From NCBI GenBank assembly GCA_023430975.1, contig JAEYYB010000057.1:1-64000 (forward strand): 64,000 nucleotides of DNA, written 5' to 3'. A program made the translations under genes and the position numbers. The DNA is from Bacillota bacterium. GTDB lineage: Bacteria; Bacillota; Clostridia; Acetivibrionales; DSM-2933. The notes beneath the pieces are model-generated. The model was not told where the DNA came from. It saw only the letters and a list, made by a program, of their open reading frames with translations, and did not search any database. This document shows positions 1 to 7,261 of the stretch, piece by piece. Each line of letters opens with the position of its first letter. The stretch's first letter is position 1.

Positions 1-171
1 CGATATGGTTTTTTTCGCAGATTTATTATATCAAAAAAGGCACGGTTCTTTATATTTTTTTGTGCTTTCTGTGTTAATTTTTCAAGGTTCAGTTCACTTT
101 TTCAAGTGGGAAAGTTGAGTTAATAATATAATTATAGTATAATATATGCCATTATTGCCCAAACATTAAAA

Positions 172-196
172 AAGATCCTGGGCCTCCCAAGATCTT
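172..196 (-). terminator. Hairpin downstream of the 226..516 gene
   Basis: An imperfect inverted repeat, AAGATCCTGGG facing CCCAAGATCTT with a very short loop, is followed on the minus strand by a T-rich run. It lies about 30 nt after the stop codon of the minus-strand gene at 226..516 and probably ends that transcript. A weaker GCAC/GTGC hairpin with a T run at 33..67 may act as a backup. Confidence 0.5.
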
Positions 197-225
197 ATCT
201 ATATGTTTACAATAATCATTTTACA

Positions 226-516
226 TTACGTCTGTGTGAACGGCTCGTCTTCCATGAAAATTTCCTCAAGACTAGCTTCAAAATCCGAGTTTTTATTGTA
301 ACTCTTTATTTTTCTAGCCATCTTTTCAAGTGCATCAAGTGAACTTGCACCACTGGCATTTTCCAGCTTATCACGACTGTCCGACATCATGCTTAATGAC
401 TCTTTATAAAGTTCTTTGAAATGTTCTTCAAAATCTTTATTCACATTCTTAAACGAAATTTCATCTATATTAAATTGTTGGCTAAAGTTCAAACCTTGAA
501 TATTATCGCCTTCCAT
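226..516 (-). CDS. Hypothetical acidic 96-aa protein
   Basis: I do not recognise this protein. It is 96 residues, strongly charged, probably mainly helical, and has no signal peptide, membrane segment or cysteine pair. The start ATG follows a GGGAG-type ribosome binding site. It begins 16 nt after the stop of the small gene at 533..694, so the two are probably co-transcribed, and a hairpin follows it at 172..196. No function can be inferred from the sequence or from the neighbouring Fe-S genes, which lie upstream on the same strand. Confidence 0.5.
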   Translation of the reverse strand: MEGDNIQGLNFSQQFNIDEISFKNVNKDFEEHFKELYKESLSMMSDSRDKLENASGASSLDALEKMARKIKSYNKNSDFEASLEEIFMEDEPFTQT

Positions 517-532
517 ACTCCGCTACTCTCCC

Positions 533-694
533 TCAACCATTATTCTTATTATTTTCATCCAATTCTTTTTGCTTATTGTCTTCACTTACGGATAAATTTC
601 TGTCATCTTTCACATATTCTCTATTGAAGGGTGACTTTTTTAAAAAACTACCTATTTCCATATCAATCTTTCCAAAAGGGTTCCATCCTTTCAT
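533..694 (-). CDS. Hypothetical 53-aa protein
   Basis: A short hydrophilic protein, 53 residues, starting MKGWNPFGKIDMEIG and ending in an Asn-rich tail (ENNKNNG). The start at 694 is set by a clean GGAGGTC ribosome binding site 7 nt upstream; a longer frame reaching 724 has no such site. It precedes the 96-aa gene at 226..516 by 16 nt on the same strand, which suggests a two-gene unit. There is no recognisable domain, and the existence of the protein rests on the strong ribosome binding site and the tight spacing. Confidence 0.45.
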   Translation of the reverse strand: MKGWNPFGKIDMEIGSFLKKSPFNREYVKDDRNLSVSEDNKQKELDENNKNNG

Positions 695-841
695 AAATAA
701 GACCTCCAAATGAATTAAAAGCAATTAGTCTTTTAATCTTGATAATGTTTTTAATAGCTCATAATTATATTTTGCATCGATATCTTAAAAATTATATTTG
801 TTAATAATGTTAATTTAAAAGTGTTTATGGATAATTTGATT

Positions 842-1024
842 TTATTTGGGTTGTATAGCTTCCATCGGGCAAAACATAACATACTTTCTGCATTTGATGC
901 ACTTATCCGCGTCAATTGTCGGTGCATTAAATGCGTTTTGGTCAATAGCATTTACCGGACAAACTTTAACTGCCGGACAAGGATGATTTTGTGGACACTT
1001 GCTTTTATCAACAATAATATTCAT
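842..1024 (-). CDS. Ferredoxin-like 4Fe-4S protein with one cluster Cys lost
   Basis: A 60-residue ferredoxin-like protein. The first cluster region reads C-x5-C-x5-CP around residues 9-22. The second reads KCIKCRKYVMFCP, where the usual CxxCxxCxxxCP would place Cys at the Tyr; the Gly normally found two residues earlier is Arg. So the second cluster lacks a ligand, and the protein may bind fewer or altered clusters or be decaying. The start at 1024 is fixed by GGAGG 7 nt upstream; an upstream in-frame ATG at 1039 lies before that site. It is 23 nt downstream of the Fe-S membrane protein gene and shares its promoter. Nearby relatives are broken, which favours decay. Confidence 0.75.
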   Translation of the reverse strand: MNIIVDKSKCPQNHPCPAVKVCPVNAIDQNAFNAPTIDADKCIKCRKYVMFCPMEAIQPK

Positions 1025-1047
1025 TCTAGCCACCTCCAATTCTAAAT

Positions 1048-1638
1048 TTAAGAAGCCTTTCCACTTTCATTATTTTTTGATACATCAGCCCCAACAGGAC
1101 AGCTCCTTGCACATGAATTGCAATCGGTACACTTTTTACTACTCAATGTCACATTCTTTGATTTTTTGCCGGCTTTCCTAATTGAGGAAACATAATTTGC
1201 CATTGTACCCATTGGGCAAATGGTGCACCATGTTCTATGATTAAAAAATGTCCCTAAAACGATTGACAATAAAGTTGTAATTATAATCATTCTTACAAAT
1301 ACAGAACCAACACTTATAACGCTGCCCCAAGCAAAATATATCTGGATTGCAAACCCGCTCATAAGCAGCACAAGAAATGACAGCTTAAACCACTTATCTC
1401 TTAAAATCACGGGAACTTTCATCCCTTTGCTTATTTTTGAAACTAATATATCATTAAAGCTTCCTCTCGGACAGAAGTTTCCACACCAGTATCTCCCCTT
1501 AAAAACGGAAACTACAACAGGTGCAAGCATACATACTATTGCAGCAATACCTATAGAGGGGTAAAACAGCCCTACTATGCAAAATGTCAGCAAAACTGTC
1601 CATGCCCATTTGTGTACGTATTTCCTTATATTATTCAT
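1048..1638 (-). CDS. NapH/CcoG-like membrane 4Fe-4S protein
   Basis: A 196-residue integral membrane protein with about five hydrophobic segments. It has the paired CxxCP-type loops of the NapH/NosR/CcoG group: CGNFCPRGS near residue 52 and CTICPMGT near residue 138, plus a C-terminal ferredoxin-like CTDCNSCARSCP near 170-181. Such proteins pass electrons between membrane and cytoplasmic Fe-S partners; the substrate is unknown here. It is first in an operon with the ferredoxin-like gene at 842..1024. AGGAGG lies 8 nt before the ATG. A consensus promoter and a CsoR/CstR-type operator lie directly upstream, so control by copper or sulfane sulfur is plausible. It is shorter than many relatives but appears complete. 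Confidence 0.8.
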   Translation of the reverse strand: MNNIRKYVHKWAWTVLLTFCIVGLFYPSIGIAAIVCMLAPVVVSVFKGRYWCGNFCPRGSFNDILVSKISKGMKVPVILRDKWFKLSFLVLLMSGFAIQIYFAWGSVISVGSVFVRMIIITTLLSIVLGTFFNHRTWCTICPMGTMANYVSSIRKAGKKSKNVTLSSKKCTDCNSCARSCPVGADVSKNNESGKAS

Positions 1639-1660
1639 AATCTCATCCTCCTAGTTTTTA

Positions 1661-1679
1661 TATACCCCCATAGGGTATA
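1661..1679. promoter_or_regulatory. CsoR/CstR-type operator palindrome
   Basis: The palindrome TATACCCCCATAGGGTATA has 7-bp arms around 5 bp. It matches the ATACCC-N5-GGGTAT form of operators bound by CsoR-family repressors (copper-sensing CsoR, sulfane-sulfur-sensing CstR). It overlaps the expected transcription start of the Fe-S membrane protein operon, so repressor binding would block initiation. No CsoR-family gene is in the window. Confidence 0.7.
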
Positions 1680-1684
1680 TAAAA

Positions 1685-1714
1685 ATTATAAACCAACCGA
1701 GGATTATTTGTCAA
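1685..1714 (-). promoter_or_regulatory. SigA-type promoter of the Fe-S operon
   Basis: On the minus strand, TTGACA (1709..1714) is separated by 18 bp from TATAAT (1685..1690), both exact consensus hexamers. Transcription would begin near 1678, inside the operator palindrome and about 40 nt before the ATG at 1638. Confidence 0.8.
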
Positions 1715-1774
1715 TCTGTATATTTATATATTTAGATTTCTAAATATTATTTCTTAAGAAATGTAAACACTTTA

Positions 1775-2127
1775 TTATTTAAGGGATTCTTTTATATTAT
1801 GAAAATCATATCCTGGGATCTTGTTTCCTATATCCTTCATACAAATATTAGAAGGAAAGTCCTCTGGTATTTTAAAAAGCTTATAAAACTCTTTTAGGCA
1901 TGTTGAAAATATAACTTCCTGTATAATTTCGCTTTCGTGTTCACTTAGCTCGTGAACACACGCTCAAAACGGGAAGTAATATTTCAATCATGCCTTAATT
2001 CAACTTTTACGGCTTCTGCTGCATCCTTAATTGTCATCGAGCCTTTAATAGCGTCAACATCTAGATTGACCTTATCAGCAGAGCCTTTAATACTCTTTTC
2101 TGTTTCCTGATCGCTATCTGTTTTCAT
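1775..2127 (-). pseudogene. Small gene split by a 98-bp element insertion
   Basis: Reading the minus strand from the ATG at 2127 gives a protein containing IKGSMTIKDAAEAVKVEL, then a stop inside repeat element C1. After the element the frame resumes as KEFYKLFKIPEDFPSN and runs to TAA at 1775. Removing the 98-bp element and one copy of the flanking TAA joins these as ...KVELKEFYKL... in one 83-codon frame. The rebuilt product resembles the C-terminal domain of Fe-S membrane proteins next door (IKG-M-IKDAAKAT pattern, ending PGYDF-). The gene is therefore inactivated by insertion. No strong ribosome binding site is seen, so it may also once have been part of a longer unit. Confidence 0.75.
1897..1994. 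mobile_element. Family C palindromic element, copy C1 (inside a gene)
   Basis: A 98-bp palindromic element with ends GGCATGTTGAAAAT and ATTTCAATCATGCC, inner arms AACTTCC and GGAAGTAA, flanked by TTA on both sides (1894..1896 and 1995..1997). It carries no open frame. It splits the gene at 1775..2127, and precise removal with one TTA restores that frame, so this is a genuine insertion with a 3-bp target duplication. Confidence 0.85.
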
Positions 2128-2135
2128 ACTTTCTT

Positions 2136-2632
2136 TTATTTATCAAAATCATAGCCTGGTACTTTTTTAACTATATCCGGAATAGCAAACTTATTGTAGA
2201 TTTCCTTCAATTCAGTATTCGTCGCCTTGGCTGCATCCTTAATCGACATATACCCTTTAACCTCTTCATACCCTATGACCTCACCCTGTTCTAACTTCTG
2301 AGACAAAAGTCTTCTGACCAATTTTTGCAAATAACTCCTGTATAGCTCCAAATGGACATAGCAATCCGCAAAAACTTCTTCTGAATACAATTGCAAGTAC
2401 TAGCGTTATAAGAAACAATATCATCGTACCGGCAAAGATTTTGCTTACAAAGCTGCCAGTGGTAAATATCTGATACAAGCTCTCCAATCCTCCAAATGGG
2501 CACAAAGCATGGATTGACGGTGCCTTGCCTCCACCCTTGGCTATGTGGGAGGTATGCAGAAACTGTAATTAGAATGGTAAATAACGCTAAAAGGCCCCAC
2601 CGCAAATACATTATCAGCTTATAGTTTTTCAA
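2136..2632 (-). pseudogene. Broken NapH-like Fe-S membrane protein
   Basis: Three pieces of one protein lie in different frames. From a TTG at 2632 (AAAGGGGTG 6 nt upstream) the frame reads KNYKLIMYLRWGLLALF and AYLPHSQG, then shifts near 2535. The next frame gives GGGKAPSIHALCPFGGLES and FCGLLCPFGAIQELFAKIGQ, and near 2295 it jumps to KGYMSIKDAAKATNTELKE with the tail VPGYDFDK. Relatives carry roughly 200 residues (a third membrane CxxxCP loop and two ferredoxin clusters) between the last two pieces, so there is at least one frameshift and one large internal deletion. The product cannot be functional. It belongs to the same family as the gene at 1048..1638. Confidence 0.8.
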
Positions 2633-2816
2633 CCTAAACACCCCTTTAAAAAATTTTAATGAATTACCTTTGAACATGTAGACTTTTATATCATTAATAG
2701 GGTGAGCTGTCGCAAAACCACTCTTAATCACATCATAAAGTGCATATATAAAAGTATAAAGCACAATATGAAGCGGTTAAAAGATATTTTGCTACAGCCC
2801 ATCCACAATAAGCCAA

Positions 2817-2960
2817 GGCATGATTGAACTATTACTTCCAGTTTTGAGCGTGTATTCACAAGTTAACACGAAAGCGAAATTATACGGAAAGTTATATTTT
2901 CAGCATGCCTAAGTTAACACAAAAGCGAAATTATACAGGAAGTTATATTTTCAACATGCC
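2817..2960. repeat. Family C element, copy C2, with partial tandem duplication
   Basis: Family C sequence in inverse orientation to C1. GGCATGATTGAACTATTACTTCC opens the element in outline, and its right end (from GTTAACAC through CATGCC) is repeated in tandem, ending once at 2909 and again at 2960. The outer end overlaps the stop codon of the DUF2680 gene at 2960..3412, so it landed at that stop. Confidence 0.75.
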
Positions 2961-3412
2961 TAATTGGAAGATCCTATTGTGCAGCCTGCACCAGCACAAC
3001 CACGACCCATTCCACATCCCGAACCTTGTCCTTTGCCCAATCCAATACCATTATTTCTTCCTATTTTTGCACTTCCTGTACCATCACAAGATTCCTGGTT
3101 TGTTTTTATAGCGTTATAAATTTCATCTGCTCTCTGTTGCGTAATTGTCCCATCCTTAACCATTTGATCCAGCCTTGCTTTTTTCTGTTCAAGCATTTGA
3201 ACTTTAAACTCCTCAAGTTTTCCGGCATCTTTCGCTATAGTACCGTATGTCTTACCCTCTGCCCTTTCCTGACTTACATCAGCTATACTTTTTCCTGTCA
3301 ATGAGGAAGCAATATCTGCCGGAGACTTTATGTCCGCAGCATAAGCTATTCCTACTGCCCCTATAACCCCTGCTAGTGTAACTACAGCAAAAAACTTTTT
3401 CATATTATTCAT
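2960..3412 (-). CDS. Exported DUF2680 (YckD-like) protein
   Basis: A 150-residue secreted protein. MNNMKKFFAVVTLAGVIGAV is a signal peptide with probable cleavage after AYA. The mature part carries the DUF2680 pattern: SPADIASSLTGKSIADVS, then AEGKTYGTIAKDAGKLEEFK, then a KDGTITQQRADEIYNAI motif, ending in a Gly/Cys-rich tail (GCGMGRGCAGAGC). The start at 3412 follows AAAGGAG 10 nt upstream. The frame continues further upstream only through the opposite-strand kinase remnant. The stop codon lies at the edge of repeat C2. The function of the family is unknown; the Cys/Gly tail could bind metal. The gene is divergent from the truncated kinase. Confidence 0.75.
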   Translation of the reverse strand: MNNMKKFFAVVTLAGVIGAVGIAYAADIKSPADIASSLTGKSIADVSQERAEGKTYGTIAKDAGKLEEFKVQMLEQKKARLDQMVKDGTITQQRADEIYNAIKTNQESCDGTGSAKIGRNNGIGLGKGQGSGCGMGRGCAGAGCTIGSSN

Positions 3413-3433
3413 AATATCTACTCTCCTTTTAAT

Positions 3434-4084
3434 TTCGCCAATGTTTCTCATGAATTCAGAACACCCCTTACTGTAATCAGGGGTTCCCTCGAAGCTTTGC
3501 TGGATGGCACCATTAACAAGAAAGAGGATATTACACGTTACCACGGAAAAATGATTTCAGAGACCAGAAGCCTGGAAAGGTTAGTGGGTGATCTTTTGGA
3601 GCTATCACGTCTCCAATCAGGCAAGATTTTAGTTAACAAGGAAAAAGTCCATATCAAAGGCCTTATTTCAGATTTTACCAGGCGCATGCAATCAATTGCT
3701 GACAAAAAGCTTATACTGATCTTAAGTAATTTCTCTGATGATACTGCATCTATCACAGGAGATTATGACAGGCTCAGGCAATTGTTTATAATCTTCATCG
3801 ATAATGCAATAAAATATTCGCCTGATAACACAAAAGTTCTTATCGATATAAGCATCGAAAATAATCTTAAGGTGGTTATTCAGGATCAGGGTTACGGTAT
3901 ACCGAAAGAGGAATTACCCTACGTATGGGATCGCTTTTATAAGGGGGATAAATCACGTAATAGCGGGGGTACCGGTCTAGGCCTTGCTATAGCAAGGCAT
4001 CTGGTTGAATTGCATAATGGCAATATATCACTTCGAAGTGATGTTGGAATAGGTACAACAGTAATTATTGAAATTCCTGTGTAG
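3434..4084 (+). pseudogene. Truncated sensor histidine kinase (catalytic half only)
   Basis: The frame from 3434 reads FANVSHEFRTPLTVIRG, an intact dimerisation/phosphoacceptor box (His in SHEFRTP), then LERLVGDLLELSRLQSG, an N box FIDNAIKYSP, G1 DQGYGIP and G2 GGTGLGLAIARHL, ending IEIPV. It is a typical OmpR-type kinase core of about 217 residues. The sensor, membrane and HAMP regions and the usual response-regulator neighbour are absent. The 5' end abuts the promoter region of the opposite DUF2680 gene. The only ATG (in LLDGTI context this is Leu) lies after the His box. I call it a 5'-deleted remnant; an internal start making a cytosolic fragment cannot be excluded. Confidence 0.75.
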
Positions 4085-4204
4085 TGAAAGTTTTGTAATC
4101 ATTTTAATTGCCACGTAGTAACACATGGTTGACACCTCCAAAAAATAATTATAAAATGTAATTGTAAACTTTAATTAACTTTTTTGCTAAGGGGGCATAA
4201 TTCT

Positions 4205-5899
4205 ATGATAAAGTTAAAGAAAACCTTATGTACAGCCGTATCTTTTCTTCTCATTTTCACAAGTTCATTACCAGCTTTCTCAGAAACATCGGTAAATGAT
4301 GTTAATTCCGCCATCTCTTCATCAAATACTAAAAATCAATCTGAATCAAACAAAGAAAACCCATATGACTACCAGAATTCAGAAATTAAAGTAATTGACG
4401 AGAACAGTAACAATAAAAAAATAGAGCTGCATCTCGGCCAAATGCTAAATGTAAAATTGGAGTCACATACTTCTGAAGGTTATATGTGGGTTGAAGAAAA
4501 TGAAGACCCAAGTTCAAATACATCATTGACTCAATTAAGATCATTTGAAGATAAGAGTAACGATAACAACACAATCAGTTATTCCAACTTTGTATATATT
4601 GCTAATAATGAATGCAGCAATATGGTTAAGAGATTCAAATGTGTTTCCTCAACCGGAGATGAGATTTTAAAAACCATTACTCTGTCAATAACAGTTATTC
4701 AGCCTGAGACCCTGACCTTAGTCAACAAAAGCTTCTCACCATGCATGTATTTAAGAATAGGTCAAAAGGTTAAAGTTGTATTGGATAGCAATGCCACAAC
4801 CGGATGCAGGTGGAGCTACAAGACACAGCTTGATAACAAGGTCCTTAAAGAAATCAATTCCTATTATGTTAGTATTCCCTGCCAATCAGAAATTGCAGGT
4901 TCAGGTGGCTATCAATATTTTATTTTTGAGGCTGTAGAGAGTGGAAATGCTTGTATTGATCTTGAGTATAGGCAACCATGGGATAAAGAAAATCCGCCCT
5001 ATAATACTTTCACGATGAGAATAACAGTTGATCCCGTTACAGATTATCCATTCCCATCTCCTACACTTTCAACTAAAACTATTTTATCTAATGAAGACCC
5101 TTTTAGCATAACCAAAAATAACAACGGCAACGAAATAGTATTAACCAAAGGACAAACTCTGGATATATCCTTACCCTGTGATGAATCAGGAGATTATAGG
5201 TGGATATATGGAAAGATACCTGACAATAATATGCTAAGAGAAAAGTTCCATGGGATTTTATATCTTGATTCATTGCCTTATACAGCATTAAGTCATTGGG
5301 AGTATACTGCTATTAATACAGGTACCACAAATATCGGATTTGCCTATGCAAACACAACAAACCTTTCAATGCAACCAAAAGATTTTTTCTGTGTATCTGT
5401 AAAAGTAGTTGATTATTTAATGCCTACTACTACTCCAAAACCAAGCAATTATATCTCAGGCACAATAAAAGCAGATGTTGATTCAAAAGCTGCCGATATC
5501 AACGGTAGCTTCACGGTTGAAATTGTTGAATTGGGCACTAAAACAACTACCGATAAAAACGGTAATTTCTCATTCTTTTCCCTTGCCAGTGCTTCCAACC
5601 TTACTATAGTGATCAGCAAAGATAATTACCTGGCAAGGACTATAAAGAATGTTTCTTTGAACACCATTTTACCTACAATCGATATATGGGCTGGTGATAT
5701 TCTGATAAACGGTAAATCGGATGGTGCTATTAATATGGCGGATGTAGTTCAGGTTGCAAAAGCTTTCAGCAGCAATAAGATTTCAACAGAATTTAACAGC
5801 AATTGTGATTTGAATTGTGATGGGGCTATAAACATGTCAGACATAGTTATCATGGCAAAACACTTTAATTGTACATCAGACAGCTACCCTACCAATTAA
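4205..5899 (+). CDS. Dockerin protein with chagasin-like (I42) inhibitor domains
   Basis: A 564-residue secreted protein. The signal peptide is MIKLKKTLCTAVSFLLIFTS; the start at 4205 is set by AAGGGGG upstream. Three repeats follow, at about 60-150, 165-275 and 290-400, each with the chagasin/I42 pattern (LGQMLNVKLESHTSEGYMW; IGQKVKVVLDSNATTGCRW; and YRQPWDKENPPYNTF in the second). A carboxypeptidase-regulatory-like beta domain follows at about 415-490 (TTTDKNGNFSFFSL). The C terminus is a duplicated dockerin (SDGAINMADVVQVAKAF and NCDGAINMSDIVIMAKHF). Chagasin-type domains inhibit papain-like cysteine proteases. Dockerin-borne inhibitors (cyspins) are known in cellulosomes of Clostridium cellulovorans, so this likely protects a cellulosome from proteolysis. 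Inhibition is inferred. Confidence 0.85.
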   Translation: MIKLKKTLCTAVSFLLIFTSSLPAFSETSVNDVNSAISSSNTKNQSESNKENPYDYQNSEIKVIDENSNNKKIELHLGQMLNVKLESHTSEGYMWVEENEDPSSNTSLTQLRSFEDKSNDNNTISYSNFVYIANNECSNMVKRFKCVSSTGDEILKTITLSITVIQPETLTLVNKSFSPCMYLRIGQKVKVVLDSNATTGCRWSYKTQLDNKVLKEINSYYVSIPCQSEIAGSGGYQYFIFEAVESGNACIDLEYRQPWDKENPPYNTFTMRITVDPVTDYPFPSPTLSTKTILSNEDPFSITKNNNGNEIVLTKGQTLDISLPCDESGDYRWIYGKIPDNNMLREKFHGILYLDSLPYTALSHWEYTAINTGTTNIGFAYANTTNLSMQPKDFFCVSVKVVDYLMPTTTPKPSNYISGTIKADVDSKAADINGSFTVEIVELGTKTTTDKNGNFSFFSLASASNLTIVISKDNYLARTIKNVSLNTILPTIDIWAGDILINGKSDGAINMADVVQVAKAFSSNKISTEFNSNCDLNCDGAINMSDIVIMAKHFNCTSDSYPTN

Positions 5900-6033
5900 G
5901 GAATGATTGAAATAAAAATCTGTGGTGGGGAATTATGGGATATAAAGTATATATCGGCATAAGTATAGTATAAGTGTATTTCATACCTATCCTATAAATC
6001 GACACCATCGATTCTCACGGCATTTAGAATATA

Positions 6034-6075
6034 AAAGAAAAATGACTTATTCAAATGAATAAGTCATTTTTCTTT
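6034..6075. terminator. Bidirectional terminator after the tRNA pair
   Basis: A perfect 19-bp inverted repeat (AAAGAAAAATGACTTATTC, AAAT loop, complement) ends in A/T tracts on both strands. It lies just downstream of the minus-strand tRNA-fMet and could also stop transcription coming from the dockerin gene. Confidence 0.85.
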
Positions 6076-6081
6076 ATTTAG

Positions 6082-6155
<74 letters not shown>

Positions 6156-6186
6156 ATATATAAATCGCACGAAAAAGTGATGTTAG

Positions 6187-6272
6187 TGCCGGAGACCGGA
6201 ATCGAACCGGTACGGAGGGTTAACTCCGCAGGATTTTAAGTCCTGTGCGTCTGCCAGTTCCGCCACTCCGGC
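6187..6272 (-). tRNA. tRNA-Leu (TAA)
   Basis: Minus strand, class II tRNA with a long variable arm. The acceptor stem GCCGGAG pairs with CTCCGGC, the anticodon loop CTTAAAA gives TAA, and the T loop is GTTCGATTC. The 3' CCA is not encoded. It is co-oriented with tRNA-fMet 31 nt downstream. Confidence 0.95.
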
Positions 6273-6437
6273 ATATCTACATCACTTATCAGCGACTTTT
6301 ACATTGTAATACAATAAATTATATTTGTCAACATCTTTTTTCTGTTAAATTATATTTTTTATAATATACGTCTTTACACACAAATATCCGGGCTATATAA
6401 CCCGGATATTTAATATGGACAATTAATTTAATATCAT

Positions 6438-6860
6438 TTAAAATTGAGCAGATTTTCTGTATCCACCGCTGCCCCTTTTGGATTCAAAATTTTTCTTCAA
6501 ATCATGAAGTTTTTCATCACTATCCTTCATGAACTTTGCCAGTCTCTCTTCGAATGACAGGTTATCAGTGCTATTTCTGTTCCAGTCAATATCAACAGGT
6601 TTAACAGTTCTCTGATTAGTATTTGATTCTTGGGCTTTCTTAATGGATAAACTAATCTTACCGTTTTTGTCTACTGAAATAATCTTCACTTTAACAACTT
6701 GATTTTCTTTGAGATGTGACCTAATGTCTTTGACATATTCCTCAGCAACTTCAGAAATGTGCACCAGACCTGTTTTTCCTTCCGGCAGTTGAATAAAAGC
6801 TCCAAAATTAGTTATACCGGAGACCTTACCCTCAACTATCTTGCCAACTTCAACCAGCAT
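6438..6860 (-). CDS. yabR: S1-domain RNA-binding protein (YabR-like)
   Basis: 140 residues. An S1 RNA-binding domain fills about residues 1-75 (VGKIVEGKVSGITNFGAF, GKTGLVHISEVAEEYV, VDKNGKISLSIKKA). A charged linker and a basic tail follow (FESKRGSGGYRKSAQF). This matches YabR/general-stress-protein-13-type proteins, thought to act on translation or RNA. It is the last protein gene of the conserved spoVT-divIC block, next to divIC as in Bacillus. AAGGAGG lies about 12 nt before the ATG. It has its own consensus promoter at 6902..6930. Confidence 0.85.
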   Translation of the reverse strand: MLVEVGKIVEGKVSGITNFGAFIQLPEGKTGLVHISEVAEEYVKDIRSHLKENQVVKVKIISVDKNGKISLSIKKAQESNTNQRTVKPVDIDWNRNSTDNLSFEERLAKFMKDSDEKLHDLKKNFESKRGSGGYRKSAQF

Positions 6861-6901
6861 AAAAAATATTATCCTCCTTGGAATATAAATAGGGTAATTT
6901 G

Positions 6902-6930
6902 ATTATACATCAAAAAAAACATTTCGTCAA
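6902..6930 (-). promoter_or_regulatory. Promoter of the yabR-like gene
   Basis: On the minus strand TTGACG (6925..6930) and TATAAT (6902..6907) are 17 bp apart, about 42 nt before the ATG. The promoter is bracketed by a 10-bp inverted repeat, AAATAGGGTA at 6887..6896 and TACCCTATTT at 6931..6940, which could be an operator or form a hairpin in the 5' leader. Confidence 0.7.
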
Positions 6931-6962
6931 TACCCTATTTCATTCGCTGGAAAATAATGACA

Positions 6963-7241
6963 TTATCTATTTACATCAACGTATACCCTTTCATTCTTCT
7001 TAACCATTCCTAGTTTCTCTCTTGCCACTTTCTCTATGTACTCGTCACTATTAATATTTTTCATTTGTTTTTCCAAATCAGCTTTTTGCTTCTTCTGCAA
7101 AGAAATCTTGTTTTGCAAATCAGCATGCTGTTCTTTCTTTGAATCTAAGAGGCCTTTAAGGCTATAGCTTATATATCCTGAATATAAAAGAATCAAAGCA
7201 ATGACGATAAACCAGAACTTACTCTTTTTCTTCTTTTTCAT
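6963..7241 (-). CDS. divIC: Septum formation initiator DivIC/FtsB family
   Basis: A 92-residue bitopic membrane protein. A Lys-rich N-terminal tail precedes a single membrane segment at about 9-28, then a coiled coil at about 30-68 (KKEQHADLQNKISLQKKQK) and the family signature EYIEKVAREKLGMVKKNE. DivIC works with FtsL and DivIB in the divisome that activates septal wall synthesis. GAGGAG lies just upstream of the ATG. It lies between yabQ and yabR as in Bacillus. A family D structured leader ends about 20 nt before the start codon. Confidence 0.9.
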   Translation of the reverse strand: MKKKKKSKFWFIVIALILLYSGYISYSLKGLLDSKKEQHADLQNKISLQKKQKADLEKQMKNINSDEYIEKVAREKLGMVKKNERVYVDVNR

Positions 7242-7261
7242 AACAATAACTCCTCTTTTGT

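Noticed and set aside
2136..2632. Programmed frameshifting in the Fe-S pseudogene
   Set aside because: No slippery heptamer with a downstream structure is seen, and about 200 codons are missing, which frameshifting cannot explain.
2281..2764. Two overlapping minus-strand frames as separate Fe-S proteins
   Set aside because: Their motifs (CPFGG, CPFGA) belong to one protein split by a frameshift, so they are treated as a single pseudogene.
3497..4084. Complete small kinase gene starting at 3497
   Set aside because: The conserved SHEFRTPL box lies upstream in the same frame, so a start there would remove the phosphorylated His.
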